From positions 930,001 through 994,000 of the forward strand of contig JARWSJ010000001.1 in assembly GCA_029906195.1 (NCBI GenBank): a DNA stretch of 64,000 bases, given 5' to 3'. The stretch comes from Chitinophagaceae bacterium 26-R-25. GTDB lineage: Bacteria > Bacteroidota > Bacteroidia > Chitinophagales > Chitinophagaceae. Both the position numbers and the translations under genes were made by a program. Below, piece after piece: positions 43,845 to 51,241 of the stretch (position 1 is the first letter of the stretch; each line of letters opens with the position of its first letter). The notes below the pieces were generated by a model. That model searched no databases and was not told where the DNA came from. It saw only the letters and a list, made by a program, of their open reading frames with translations.

Positions 43845-46800
43845 CTAACTGCCTTTCTTTTTGAAGAGATTATTGATCACGCTTTTGCCCGCGTCTTCAA
43901 TTTTCTTTTTATTGTCCTCTACTGTGTTTGGCGTTGCCGCTGTAGTGTCTTTCTTGCCAAACAATTTGTCAGTGATTTCTTTTTTAGCGTCACTGATCAC
44001 CTGGTTCTTGATGGCATTTGCAGAATCCTTGATCGCAATCTTCGCGCTGTCAGCAGCTGCTTTGGCGAAGTTGGTCGCTTGTTGTTTCATCTCGTCTGCA
44101 AGGCTATTTGATCCGGCTGACATATCCGTTTTGATCGTTGGGTTTGTTATTGTGCCACCCATGTGTACTGTCAACGGAATTACGTCGCCCACATTAACAG
44201 GAATGCCCTTTTTCGCTGCTTCGGCAGAAAGGCTGTTGACCAGATTGTTCGCGGCGCTTCCCATCATGCTGCGTGGTACTTTCATGTTGATGGCATAGTC
44301 GATCGTTTGATCAAGACCATGCGTGCCACCCACTTCCATGTCAATATTGCTTACATTAAATTTGAATGGTTTAACCAATACTTTGCCTGCTGCGAAATCA
44401 AAATAGGCTTTCACGTCTTTCAGCGAAACATTTTGCAGCGCGTTAATATTCAGGTTGGAAGCCAATTTATCTACTGGAGCAAATTTACTCAGCACACCTT
44501 GTAACAATAGCAGGTTGCCATTTCCAGTAAGCGTGCCCAGGTTTGGCATCATGTCTTGTCCAAGGGTGCCATTCATGGTAAGCTTGGATTGCATTTTGCC
44601 GGAAATGAATTTGCCGACAGGCATAATTTTCTGCACCGTATTGAAGGCATAGAATGTCTTTTGGATATCCAGATTGTTTACATCGTAAGTAAGACTGATC
44701 GCAGGATTCTTCTTGCTTGCTTTGGTAGAATAGCTTCCGTCGATTGCTATGGAACCATCCAGTGCTTGCGTAGTTACGTTCTTTAATGTTACTGTCTGAT
44801 CTTTGATGATCACGGTTCCGGCGATATTGTTGTAATCAACTTTGTCATATTTTACCTGGTCTGCCTTTGCATTCAATACAAACGAAATGTTTGCAGGAAC
44901 AACAAATGGTTCAGAAGAGGCGGCAGCAGCCGTATCTGTGGTTGGCGTTGTGCCCATCCATTTGTTCAGATCGATTTTGTCTGCAGATACATTCAGTGTT
45001 CCTGCCAGTGGCTCGTCTTTCAATGCATAGCCGATCAGGTTGTCGAACGTACCATTTGCATTGAAATTCGTTTTCTGGAAATTTCCCGCAAGGTTATTGA
45101 TCGTTACATTTTTTGGATTGAAAGTAAGTTGCGATGTTTTCAATTCAACGCCATCAGGATAATCTTTTGATTTGTAGACAATGTTATTCGCTACCAAAGT
45201 TCCGGCAGTTTGAATTGCATCATACTGTGATTTATCGATGTATGATTTTTTTCCTTTAAAACTTACATTGGCATTCAGGTTTCCCGCGAGAGAAGTGCCC
45301 GGCTCAAATTTGTAGAACTGCGCAACATTAGCAAGGTTGAACGCAATTTTTGCAGTACCGTCAAAGTCCGGATCGGTGGCAGGATTTTTCAGTGATAAAG
45401 TAAGATCGCCATAATCTTTACCTACTTCAACGTGTGCCGCAGGGATATTTATTATTGTGTGATCTGGCACGCCATCCGGGTTGTCGATGATGATTTTTGC
45501 ACTCGTATTTTGAATCGGTTGAGGAAAATCTTTTGATGCATAGTACAATTTGTTTACATCAATAAATCCTTTTGCGCTGAACTCACCCGGCTTCTGTTGC
45601 ATGATCACAGACAGGTTTCCTTTTCCAGCAACATCTGCATCCACCACACCGGAAAGTTTTGTAGAACCATCCAGCTTTACAAATTGTGTAACCTGTGAAA
45701 GGTCCAACCTTCCTTTCGCCGCGGCGTCGATATAACGATCTGTCATCGGTTTCTTTAACAGCAATCGGAAATCAAATGGCATGTTGTCCATTTCGATGTG
45801 ACCTTTGGAAAGATCAACCACTGTGTTATCTGTTACCCCGTCTGGGTTGTCGATTTTTACTGCAAGATTAATGTTCTTAACCGGTTTTGGAAGGTCAGGA
45901 TATTGGAAGAAACCATCCTTTACTTCAAGGTTCAAACTGTATGCAGGAATTTGCTTTGGACTGTAAGTTCCTTTTACAAAACCGTTGAAAAGAGCACTGC
46001 CACTTGTTTTTATTTTATTGAAATCAGTTTGGTAGATAGCAGGAATCAACGAAAGGATCGACTTGAATTCAGTAGAAGGCGCATTGAATTTAATGTCCAT
46101 TCCATAAGTGCTGTCATTCACCAATTGGAAGAAACCTTCTGAGCTGATCTTAAGATCGTTCAGCGCTATCTTATCTGTTTTGAAAGTGTATTTGCTGTTT
46201 TTAGCATCTACCTGGATATCCAGATCGACTGAAGTTTTTGTTCTGTTCAGATAAGGAACGCCGCCATAGCTGAAGTTCACCTCGTCGGCATCTGTTTTCG
46301 TGGCAAGCGTAAACAAGTCAGACGTGAAATCGCCGCTACCTTCGTGATTAAGGTTTGTGATTTCAGCGCTCATATTTCGCTGCCCATCTTTATAGCTGAT
46401 ATACCCATTGTTGATGGAGTATTTGTTCAGCTTCATTTTGAAAGTAGAAGGTGAGGAGCTGGTATCCACTTTGGCCGTATCTGGTTTTGTAATGTCCCAG
46501 TTTGCCTTACCATCTTTATTAACAATGGCATGAATGCGAGGTTCGTCGATGGTAACGGAGTAAATGTTCATTTCGTCGCCCTTGATCACGCTCATGATGT
46601 TCAGTGCCAGGTCGATTCTTTTCGCCGCGATCAGCGTATCTTTTTCGAAATTTTCAACGCCGGTAATGCTCAGGTTGTCAAGCGCCACGGCCACGCGAGG
46701 GAAATGACGGAAGAACGAAATATCTACATCCGAAAATTCTGTTTTTGCATTGAGCGTTTTGTTGATCTCTGTCTTTGCTATCTTAAGGATCTTGCCCTTA

Positions 46801-46880
46801 AAAATAAACGGAGCCGCAAAGGCAACCACTATCAATACCAGCAAAACGATCCCAACGATTTTTAGCGTTTTCTTTAGCAT
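43845..46880 (-). CDS. AsmA family protein
   Basis: A 1011-aa protein with one N-terminal membrane helix (about 5-27, VGIVLLVLIVVAFAAPFIF). The mature chain is a long series of beta repeats (VDISFFRHFPRVAVALDNLSI, SLAGNLNANVSFKGK, LNGKFISGKMQSKLTMNG) ending with an AsmA C-terminal domain near 750-880 (GNLLLLQGVLSKFAPVDKL). The AsmA-like fold (also in TamB and YhdP) bridges inner and outer membrane for lipid transport. The extreme C-terminus is lysine-rich and disordered. Confidence 0.9.
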   Translation of the reverse strand: MLKKTLKIVGIVLLVLIVVAFAAPFIFKGKILKIAKTEINKTLNAKTEFSDVDISFFRHFPRVAVALDNLSITGVENFEKDTLIAAKRIDLALNIMSVIKGDEMNIYSVTIDEPRIHAIVNKDGKANWDITKPDTAKVDTSSSPSTFKMKLNKYSINNGYISYKDGQRNMSAEITNLNHEGSGDFTSDLFTLATKTDADEVNFSYGGVPYLNRTKTSVDLDIQVDAKNSKYTFKTDKIALNDLKISSEGFFQLVNDSTYGMDIKFNAPSTEFKSILSLIPAIYQTDFNKIKTSGSALFNGFVKGTYSPKQIPAYSLNLEVKDGFFQYPDLPKPVKNINLAVKIDNPDGVTDNTVVDLSKGHIEMDNMPFDFRLLLKKPMTDRYIDAAAKGRLDLSQVTQFVKLDGSTKLSGVVDADVAGKGNLSVIMQQKPGEFSAKGFIDVNKLYYASKDFPQPIQNTSAKIIIDNPDGVPDHTIINIPAAHVEVGKDYGDLTLSLKNPATDPDFDGTAKIAFNLANVAQFYKFEPGTSLAGNLNANVSFKGKKSYIDKSQYDAIQTAGTLVANNIVYKSKDYPDGVELKTSQLTFNPKNVTINNLAGNFQKTNFNANGTFDNLIGYALKDEPLAGTLNVSADKIDLNKWMGTTPTTDTAAAASSEPFVVPANISFVLNAKADQVKYDKVDYNNIAGTVIIKDQTVTLKNVTTQALDGSIAIDGSYSTKASKKNPAISLTYDVNNLDIQKTFYAFNTVQKIMPVGKFISGKMQSKLTMNGTLGQDMMPNLGTLTGNGNLLLLQGVLSKFAPVDKLASNLNINALQNVSLKDVKAYFDFAAGKVLVKPFKFNVSNIDMEVGGTHGLDQTIDYAINMKVPRSMMGSAANNLVNSLSAEAAKKGIPVNVGDVIPLTVHMGGTITNPTIKTDMSAGSNSLADEMKQQATNFAKAAADSAKIAIKDSANAIKNQVISDAKKEITDKLFGKKDTTAATPNTVEDNKKKIEDAGKSVINNLFKKKGS

Positions 46881-47029
46881 GGATATCCGGGTTTTCTAGT
46901 TTTTTAATTAATTGAATTTTAAGTAGTCGCAAAAATAAGGCACTAACGTTGCAAGTAAGTGCTAATATGGAAAACAATATATCACAAACGGTCATTATTT
47001 TGTTTCAGTATTTTGTAAATTGATTAATA

Positions 47030-47506
47030 ATGAAAAAAATAGCCATCCTTATCTTGATGCTTTGCATTTTTGATGCCGCTTTTACTCAAAAAATAAAAAA
47101 ACTACGGATCACCCAGTTGGCCGACTATATCCAGCAGTCGAAAGGGCCGCTGATTGTGACCTTTTGGGCAACTTTCTGCAGCCCGTGCTGTAAGGAAATA
47201 CCTTACTTCCAAACGATGGCCGCAAAGGATACCGTGGAATTAATGCTTGTGAGCCTCGATTTACCCGATTATTATCCCACAAAACTTGACAATTTCGCGA
47301 CCAAACAAAAGTTTACAGCACCCATAGCATGGCTAAATGAAACCAATGCCGATGTTTTTTGCCCTCTTATCGACAAAAAATGGAGCGGCGCCATACCGGC
47401 CAGCTTGTTTGTGAACAACGCTACCGGCTATCGCAAATTTGTGGAGGGGCAGGTGACGGAAGGAAAGTTGAAATTGGTGATAGGGGAGATGAAGAAGGAG
47501 AAGTAA
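47030..47506 (+). CDS. Secreted thioredoxin-fold protein (TlpA-like)
   Basis: A 158-aa protein with a signal peptide ending FDAAFTQ. The redox-active motif is CSPC in VTFWATFCSPCCKEIPYF; a cis-proline region and IPASLFVNNATGY complete the fold. TlpA-like proteins reduce or isomerise disulfides in the periplasm, for example in cytochrome maturation. It stands alone. Confidence 0.9.
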   Translation: MKKIAILILMLCIFDAAFTQKIKKLRITQLADYIQQSKGPLIVTFWATFCSPCCKEIPYFQTMAAKDTVELMLVSLDLPDYYPTKLDNFATKQKFTAPIAWLNETNADVFCPLIDKKWSGAIPASLFVNNATGYRKFVEGQVTEGKLKLVIGEMKKEK

Positions 47507-47540
47507 TTAGGAGTTAGGAATTAGGAGTTAGGAAATAGGA
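47507..47540. repeat. GAATTAG-word arm at the end of the TlpA-like gene
   Basis: AATTAGGAGTTAGGAATTAGGAGTTAGG starts at the gene stop (TAA TTAGG). The convergent minus-strand gene ends inside it: its C-terminal PIS and TAA are written in the complement of the same words. Confidence 0.65.
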
Positions 47541-47965
47541 TTTTGTTTTTGCTTTTTTATTGTTCTAAAAAAATAGATGAAGAAAAGAGTTTGTGCTGCT
47601 ATAAAGATGCCCCATGCGTAGGGTATCAGGGTGATGCGCCACGCGATTGCCGGTAGTAAGCCTTCGTCGGTTCTCAACATGTCAAGACATATCGCGGGAA
47701 AGCATAAATAAAAAGCTGTTACGGCGGTCAATACAAAATGAACGATGTACAACGTTCTGTTGATCCGGTCATTGTTTCTTGAAAGCACCAAATAGCCGAT
47801 CGCGCCAAGCAGCAGAAATGTTGCAATGGTAATTGTTATAAGCAAATCGGTGGGATAAATAGTTAGATGCCAACCAGGAACTACCGGCACTGCGAAGCTA
47901 AAAGGACAAAGAAATATAAGGATCATCGATATAAAGGCACAGATCGTAAGAACAGATTTGATCAT
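47528..47965 (-). CDS. Small polytopic membrane protein
   Basis: A 145-aa protein from the ATG at 47965. It has four predicted helices: ICAFISMILIFLCPFSFA, LLITITIATFLLLGAIGYLV, YIVHFVLTAVTAFYLCF and YAWGIFIAAQTLFFIYFF. No conserved motif; function unknown. The longer frame to 48049 adds a hydrophilic N-terminus without coding support. Confidence 0.65.
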   Translation of the reverse strand: MIKSVLTICAFISMILIFLCPFSFAVPVVPGWHLTIYPTDLLITITIATFLLLGAIGYLVLSRNNDRINRTLYIVHFVLTAVTAFYLCFPAICLDMLRTDEGLLPAIAWRITLIPYAWGIFIAAQTLFFIYFFRTIKKQKQNPIS

Positions 47966-48226
47966 GTTGTTTCGGGTTAGGGTTGTGCAGGTAGAAAAAT
48001 GATTATTTATAAACTTGCGAAGAATATTTGGAGAAAACAAATCTTGCATGTCTCAATTTTTTTTGCTTATGCTGTAGCCAGCGAAAACACTTCTCCGCTG
48101 TCCGGACGTTCCTGCCAGCCGTTTGTTGGCGCTGCCAATTGCAATCCGCGCTCATCAATCTTTGAAGGTAATTAGCCCACTTGGCTTGCATTCGAGGCAC
48201 AATTTTATTATCTTCTGTTCAAACTT

Positions 48227-48436
48227 ATGGCAATGAAAAATTATCAATTCGCGGCCTGGTTTGTAACCTTGTATTTGTTGGTATTTACAATACTTACACA
48301 GGCACAAAATACACCTGTCAATTTGCTGATGATTATGTTTTTACTGGCCCCGTTCCTTGTGACATGGATGGTAGTAATGGTATTGAAATATGCAGTCTAT
48401 AACGGGAAAGAGTTGAATGATGGTGAAATCCTGTAG
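48227..48436 (+). CDS. Small two-helix membrane protein
   Basis: A 69-aa protein (or 67 from the second ATG) with two membrane helices, WFVTLYLLVFTILTQAQ and LLMIMFLLAPFLVTWMVVM, and a short charged tail ending NDGEIL. The stop codon TAG lies inside a GTAGAGACAAGG repeat, like the stops of coaE and the AAA protein. No family recognised. Confidence 0.6.
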   Translation: MAMKNYQFAAWFVTLYLLVFTILTQAQNTPVNLLMIMFLLAPFLVTWMVVMVLKYAVYNGKELNDGEIL

Positions 48437-48458
48437 AGACAAGGCACCGCCTTGTCTG
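48433..48458. repeat. GTAGAGACAAGGCACCGCCTTGTCT hairpin at a gene end
   Basis: A short perfect-type palindrome AGACAAGGC paired with GCCTTGTCT. Its first TAG is the stop codon of the 69-aa membrane protein. Confidence 0.7.
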
Positions 48459-48474
48459 CCAAACCGTACGCTGC

Positions 48475-48629
48475 AATTTGAAAATTTGAAAATATGCTAA
48501 TTTGAAAATTCATTCCGTGTAACACTCTACGCAACAACATTCATCTTGCATGTCGATCAATTTAGAATCAATAACGAAACCCGCGCCCAATGCATTTTCA
48601 AATTCTCAAATCTTCAAATTTTAAAATTA
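48475..48629. repeat. Hairpin repeat, AATTTGAAAA-word family
   Basis: Left arm 48475-48510 (AATTTGAAAATTTGAAAATA words) pairs with right arm 48594-48629 (TTTTCAAATTCTCAAATC words). A second copy is at 54558-54706. Confidence 0.7.
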
Positions 48630-48724
48630 GACCAGTGTCCAACTTTGCCGGATATTTCGACTATATTAGTAGCATGCTGATTTTTGTATCTGCATAAACC
48701 TCTATTCACCCTAAAGCCCGTCAT

Positions 48725-49204
48725 ATGAAGCAGCTACTCATGATTGCTTTGTTTGTATGCCCCTCTGTACAACACGCTTATACGCAGGAAACAAAACAGC
48801 ACAAAACGCGGTTTGTAACAGGTATATCGGTGCCGGAACTGATACATGCCGGAGTAACTTACAGATTGGCCAGCTGGAGTCAGCTTGGCTTCAACGCCGG
48901 GTTAGGGCCTACCTGGGGCGGAGTGTGGCCAACCCTCAGCCTTGAGCACAGGCTTTACGTAGGAAATAGGCATCCTAGGCTGGGACAGAAAACCTGGTTC
49001 TGCCGCCAGGGTGGTACATATTTTACAGCGGCACTACCTCCCGAACAGTTCGCTTTTGACCTTAGCCTGGGCAAAGACCTCGTATTTAAAAATGCCAGGA
49101 ATGGAATATCGATAGATGCTGGCGTAGGTTACCTGCAAAGGGAGAATGCGGATGTTTCGGAGTTCTTGCCTGTATTGCGGTTTGAGTTTTATTTTTCTTT
49201 GTAA
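48725..49204 (+). CDS. Secreted outer-membrane beta-barrel-like protein
   Basis: A 159-aa protein with a signal peptide (ending HAYTQ). The mature part has alternating amphipathic strands (RFVTGISVPELIHAGVTYRL, LGFNAGLGPTWGG, GISIDAGVGYLQRE) and ends in an aromatic residue pattern (LRFEFYFSL), the usual C-terminal signature of outer-membrane barrels. Function unknown. Confidence 0.75.
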   Translation: MKQLLMIALFVCPSVQHAYTQETKQHKTRFVTGISVPELIHAGVTYRLASWSQLGFNAGLGPTWGGVWPTLSLEHRLYVGNRHPRLGQKTWFCRQGGTYFTAALPPEQFAFDLSLGKDLVFKNARNGISIDAGVGYLQRENADVSEFLPVLRFEFYFSL

Positions 49205-49254
49205 GGAGAGCCGGATTTGAAAATGCGAAAGGGGCATTTATTAAAACACTGCAA

Positions 49255-49282
49255 TAAAAAAGGCATCAATATTTGACACCTT
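49255..49282 (-). terminator. Rho-independent terminator of the 55-aa gene
   Basis: AAGGCATCAA (49260-49269) pairs with TTGACACCTT (49273-49282) with two wobble pairs. On the minus strand it is followed by a run of T. It lies 7 bases from the small gene stop. Confidence 0.65.
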
Positions 49283-49288
49283 GAAATT

Positions 49289-49456
49289 TTATCTGAACAA
49301 GTTTGGTTCAACCTTGGCATGCTTTAAAAAATTTTTAGCCTCTTCAATTTGCCTGGGGAATAAAACCTTGTCTTTAAGGCGTTCTGCAACTGACGATATA
49401 AGAGCAATTCGCTCCTCTTTTGTTAATACTTTTGATTTTGTTTCTTTAGTATTCAT
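49289..49456 (-). CDS. Small helical protein after a DUF6934-like fragment
   Basis: A 55-aa frame with ATG at 49456 and TAA at 49289-49291. The product starts MNTKETKSKVLTKEE and ends HAKVEPNLFR, is charged and helical. It begins 1 base after the stop of the DUF6934-like fragment and has a good terminator just behind, so it was probably the second gene of a coupled pair. The intact pair at 18563-19192 has the same layout. Confidence 0.6.
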   Translation of the reverse strand: MNTKETKSKVLTKEERIALISSVAERLKDKVLFPRQIEEAKNFLKHAKVEPNLFR

Positions 49457-49457
49457 T

Positions 49458-49598
49458 TTATGAAACTACATTTTTGTTTTGGAATAACAACACCGAATCA
49501 TATTTTTTATATGGCTGACAATACTCGATTGCCATTTGTTGATCATCTTTTTTTATACCTCCAAAAAAGTGGTAATTCCTGCTTAGATTTTCATAGTA
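49458..49598 (-). pseudogene. 3' fragment of a DUF6934-like gene
   Basis: Reading the minus strand, about 47 residues beginning YYENLSRNYHFFGG and ending LLFQNKNVVS run to the TAA at 49458-49460. The rhythm (aromatic segment, hydrophilic stretch, then a Y..Y/F..LLF strand at the end) resembles the DUF6934 C-terminus at 18746. No start codon or N-terminal half is present; the frame merges into antisense of another fragment at 49596. Low-moderate confidence. Confidence 0.4.
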
Positions 49599-49700
49599 AA
49601 TCCTGTTGAAAAATGGCTGGAAGCATTGGAAGAATTTAAACGCCTTAATGAAGCGTTGTTGAAAGAAAAAGATAGTAAGATTGAGTTATTGGAAGGGTGA
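49596..49700 (+). pseudogene. 3' fragment of an XRE-type regulator gene
   Basis: The frame from 49596 to the TGA at 49698-49700 reads VNPVEKWLEALEEFKRLNEA followed by a coiled-coil tail ending KIELLEG. This is the typical helix after the DNA-binding domain in XRE family regulators. A stop lies a few codons upstream and no helix-turn-helix precedes it, so only the end of the gene remains. It abuts the DUF6934-like fragment head to tail on the opposite strand, marking a rearrangement junction. Confidence 0.45.
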
Positions 49701-49740
49701 TAAGTCAGTTTGCGAGGTGAACTCTTGCTATCTGAAGGAG

Positions 49741-49782
49741 GCAAGCTTTGAAGTCCTGTTTAATACGGCTTACAAAGCTTGC
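49741..49782. repeat. 10-bp perfect inverted repeat at the edge of the accessory operon
   Basis: GCAAGCTTTG (49741-49750) and CAAAGCTTGC (49773-49782) pair exactly over 10 bp with a 22-base loop. It lies 18 bases past the stop of the last operon gene. It lacks a T run, so it is not a classic terminator; it could be a terminator variant or an insertion/recombination footprint. Confidence 0.65.
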
Positions 49783-49799
49783 ACACGAAAATTGTCATA

Positions 49800-50477
49800 T
49801 TATACCTTTAAGGTAGTTTTTCCTAAACGAATAAAATTATCGTAACATTGTAACAATCTGCTTTCTTGTTCGCAGATATTTTCATTTGCCTCTTTGAATC
49901 TTTCTGGCTGTTCATGAATCCATTCTCTTGGAACTCCTAGCGTATTTTCTCCCATTCCAAAAATGTACTGGCTGGTTATCTCATGCAGTTTTTCGACCTC
50001 TTGAACTAACTGATTTTTTGAATTTTCCAAAGCTGGGTTAAAAAAAATAAAATCCGATTTTTTTTGCTCCTTTGAAATTTCCAAAACCTTATATAAGAGA
50101 TCAGAATGAAAGCTACCTCCGGAAAATCCAAGATCTTTTATTAGCACGATAACATCTTGGGGTAAAATTTCATTACGAATTTTTGAGAATAACGCCTTAT
50201 CCAATTTCAAAGTTTCTGCATCATAGATATATGCTTTCTTCTTTTTTGCTGCTTTAGCGATCCAAATAACAATAAGAAGAAACAAAAGTATTATTGTATA
50301 TATCCAAAGCTCAAATTTTAAAGTCCAAAACAATTTGAATTCCGTATAAAAATTGTTTTTACTTATCAAAGACGAAATTAGATTATACAATAGTGTCAAA
50401 AAACCTACAATTCCTACGGAGATTACTTGACTGCCGACTGGATCTTTCCAAATGTTTATTAAGCGTTTTTTATTCAT
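49800..50477 (-). CDS. Membrane-anchored protein, last gene of the candidate accessory operon
   Basis: A 225-aa protein from the ATG at 50477, which overlaps the preceding stop as ATGA (a start at 50492 is also possible). Two membrane helices lie at about residues 17-39 and 56-75 (ELWIYTIILLFLLIVIWIAK); a cytosolic domain of about 145 residues follows, with RNEILPQDVIVLIKDLGFSGGSFHS and DFIFFNPALENSKNQL. No family is recognised. Coupling to the small genes suggests it is part of the same system, possibly its membrane effector; that role is inference. Confidence 0.75.
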   Translation of the reverse strand: MNKKRLINIWKDPVGSQVISVGIVGFLTLLYNLISSLISKNNFYTEFKLFWTLKFELWIYTIILLFLLIVIWIAKAAKKKKAYIYDAETLKLDKALFSKIRNEILPQDVIVLIKDLGFSGGSFHSDLLYKVLEISKEQKKSDFIFFNPALENSKNQLVQEVEKLHEITSQYIFGMGENTLGVPREWIHEQPERFKEANENICEQESRLLQCYDNFIRLGKTTLKV

Positions 50478-50851
50478 TCTTTTGTTTTCCAAGTGAAGCT
50501 TTCTATTTCAAATTCGGGATTATCGTTGGTGTAATATTTCGATTTAAATAGGCTCAGTGCGTTTACAAATTGCGAAATTAATAATACGGCATCGCTATTC
50601 GTTGGCAGTGTGTCTTCATCTAAAAGCTCTAAAAAATCCACAGTAGGCTCATTAATAAGAAGTGTTTTTACCTGGTCTAATTTTTTATTGATCGTTCCAA
50701 CTTTAAACTTATTTAAAGGGTCGTCTTGCTTCTTTTTAGAAAGTTCTCTGATCTCGTTTAAATCACTGTTTACCATCGGGTACAACATTTCAAACTTTTC
50801 TATTAATTCACTAGAAGGTAATTTTGTGTGGTTTTTTTTCTGCTTGCTCAT
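50474..50851 (-). CDS. Small soluble protein of the accessory operon, paralog B
   Basis: A 125-aa protein. Residues about 33-110 (LSKKKQDDPLNKFKVGTIN...LDEDTLPTNSDAVLLISQFVNAL) closely parallel the neighbouring 124-aa protein (LSKKSQNDALNKFKLKFVN...DEDLPTTSDVAMMLTQYLNCF), so the two are tandem paralogs. Both are predicted helical and lack signal peptides or known motifs. Only 4 bases separate it from the upstream gene and it overlaps the downstream start, so it is translated in the operon. Confidence 0.75.
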   Translation of the reverse strand: MSKQKKNHTKLPSSELIEKFEMLYPMVNSDLNEIRELSKKKQDDPLNKFKVGTINKKLDQVKTLLINEPTVDFLELLDEDTLPTNSDAVLLISQFVNALSLFKSKYYTNDNPEFEIESFTWKTKE

Positions 50852-50855
50852 TTCT

Positions 50856-51230
50856 TTACTTTGTTTTCCGGGGACTAAATGTGTTCACGTTTGATTTTCT
50901 TCCGTCGATGAGCCAATAATATTTGCCTCCTCGGTATTCAATATTGTTTGTTTTAAGAGTTTCAAAGCAATTCAGATACTGAGTTAGCATCATTGCAACA
51001 TCACTTGTCGTTGGTAAGTCTTCGTCACTAAACGTACTGAAATCAGGAAATGGCCTGTATTCTGTTCCTAGAATCGTATTTGCATCTACTAAAATTTGAT
51101 TGACGAACTTTAGTTTGAATTTGTTTAAAGCGTCATTTTGAGACTTTTTGGATAACGAGCTGATTTCCGAATGCAATCCTTCTAATTGTGCATGAACTTT
51201 TTCAAATATATCCACCTGTTCTTGTTTCAT
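50856..51230 (-). CDS. Small soluble protein of the accessory operon, paralog A
   Basis: A 124-aa helical protein, paralog of the gene at 50474. The conserved core is LNKFK, then about 35 residues, then DEDLPTTSD. The C-terminus differs (GKYYWLIDGRKSNVNTFSP). It lies 11 bases after the nuclease-like gene. Tandem duplication with divergence suggests a heteromeric complex or partner specificity. No family is recognised. Confidence 0.75.
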   Translation of the reverse strand: MKQEQVDIFEKVHAQLEGLHSEISSLSKKSQNDALNKFKLKFVNQILVDANTILGTEYRPFPDFSTFSDEDLPTTSDVAMMLTQYLNCFETLKTNNIEYRGGKYYWLIDGRKSNVNTFSPRKTK

Positions 51231-51241
51231 GATACTTAGTT

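Noticed and set aside
49281-49463. 60-codon plus-strand frame in the island edge
   Set aside because: It is the antisense of the better supported 55-aa minus-strand gene, which has a terminator and coupling to the upstream fragment.
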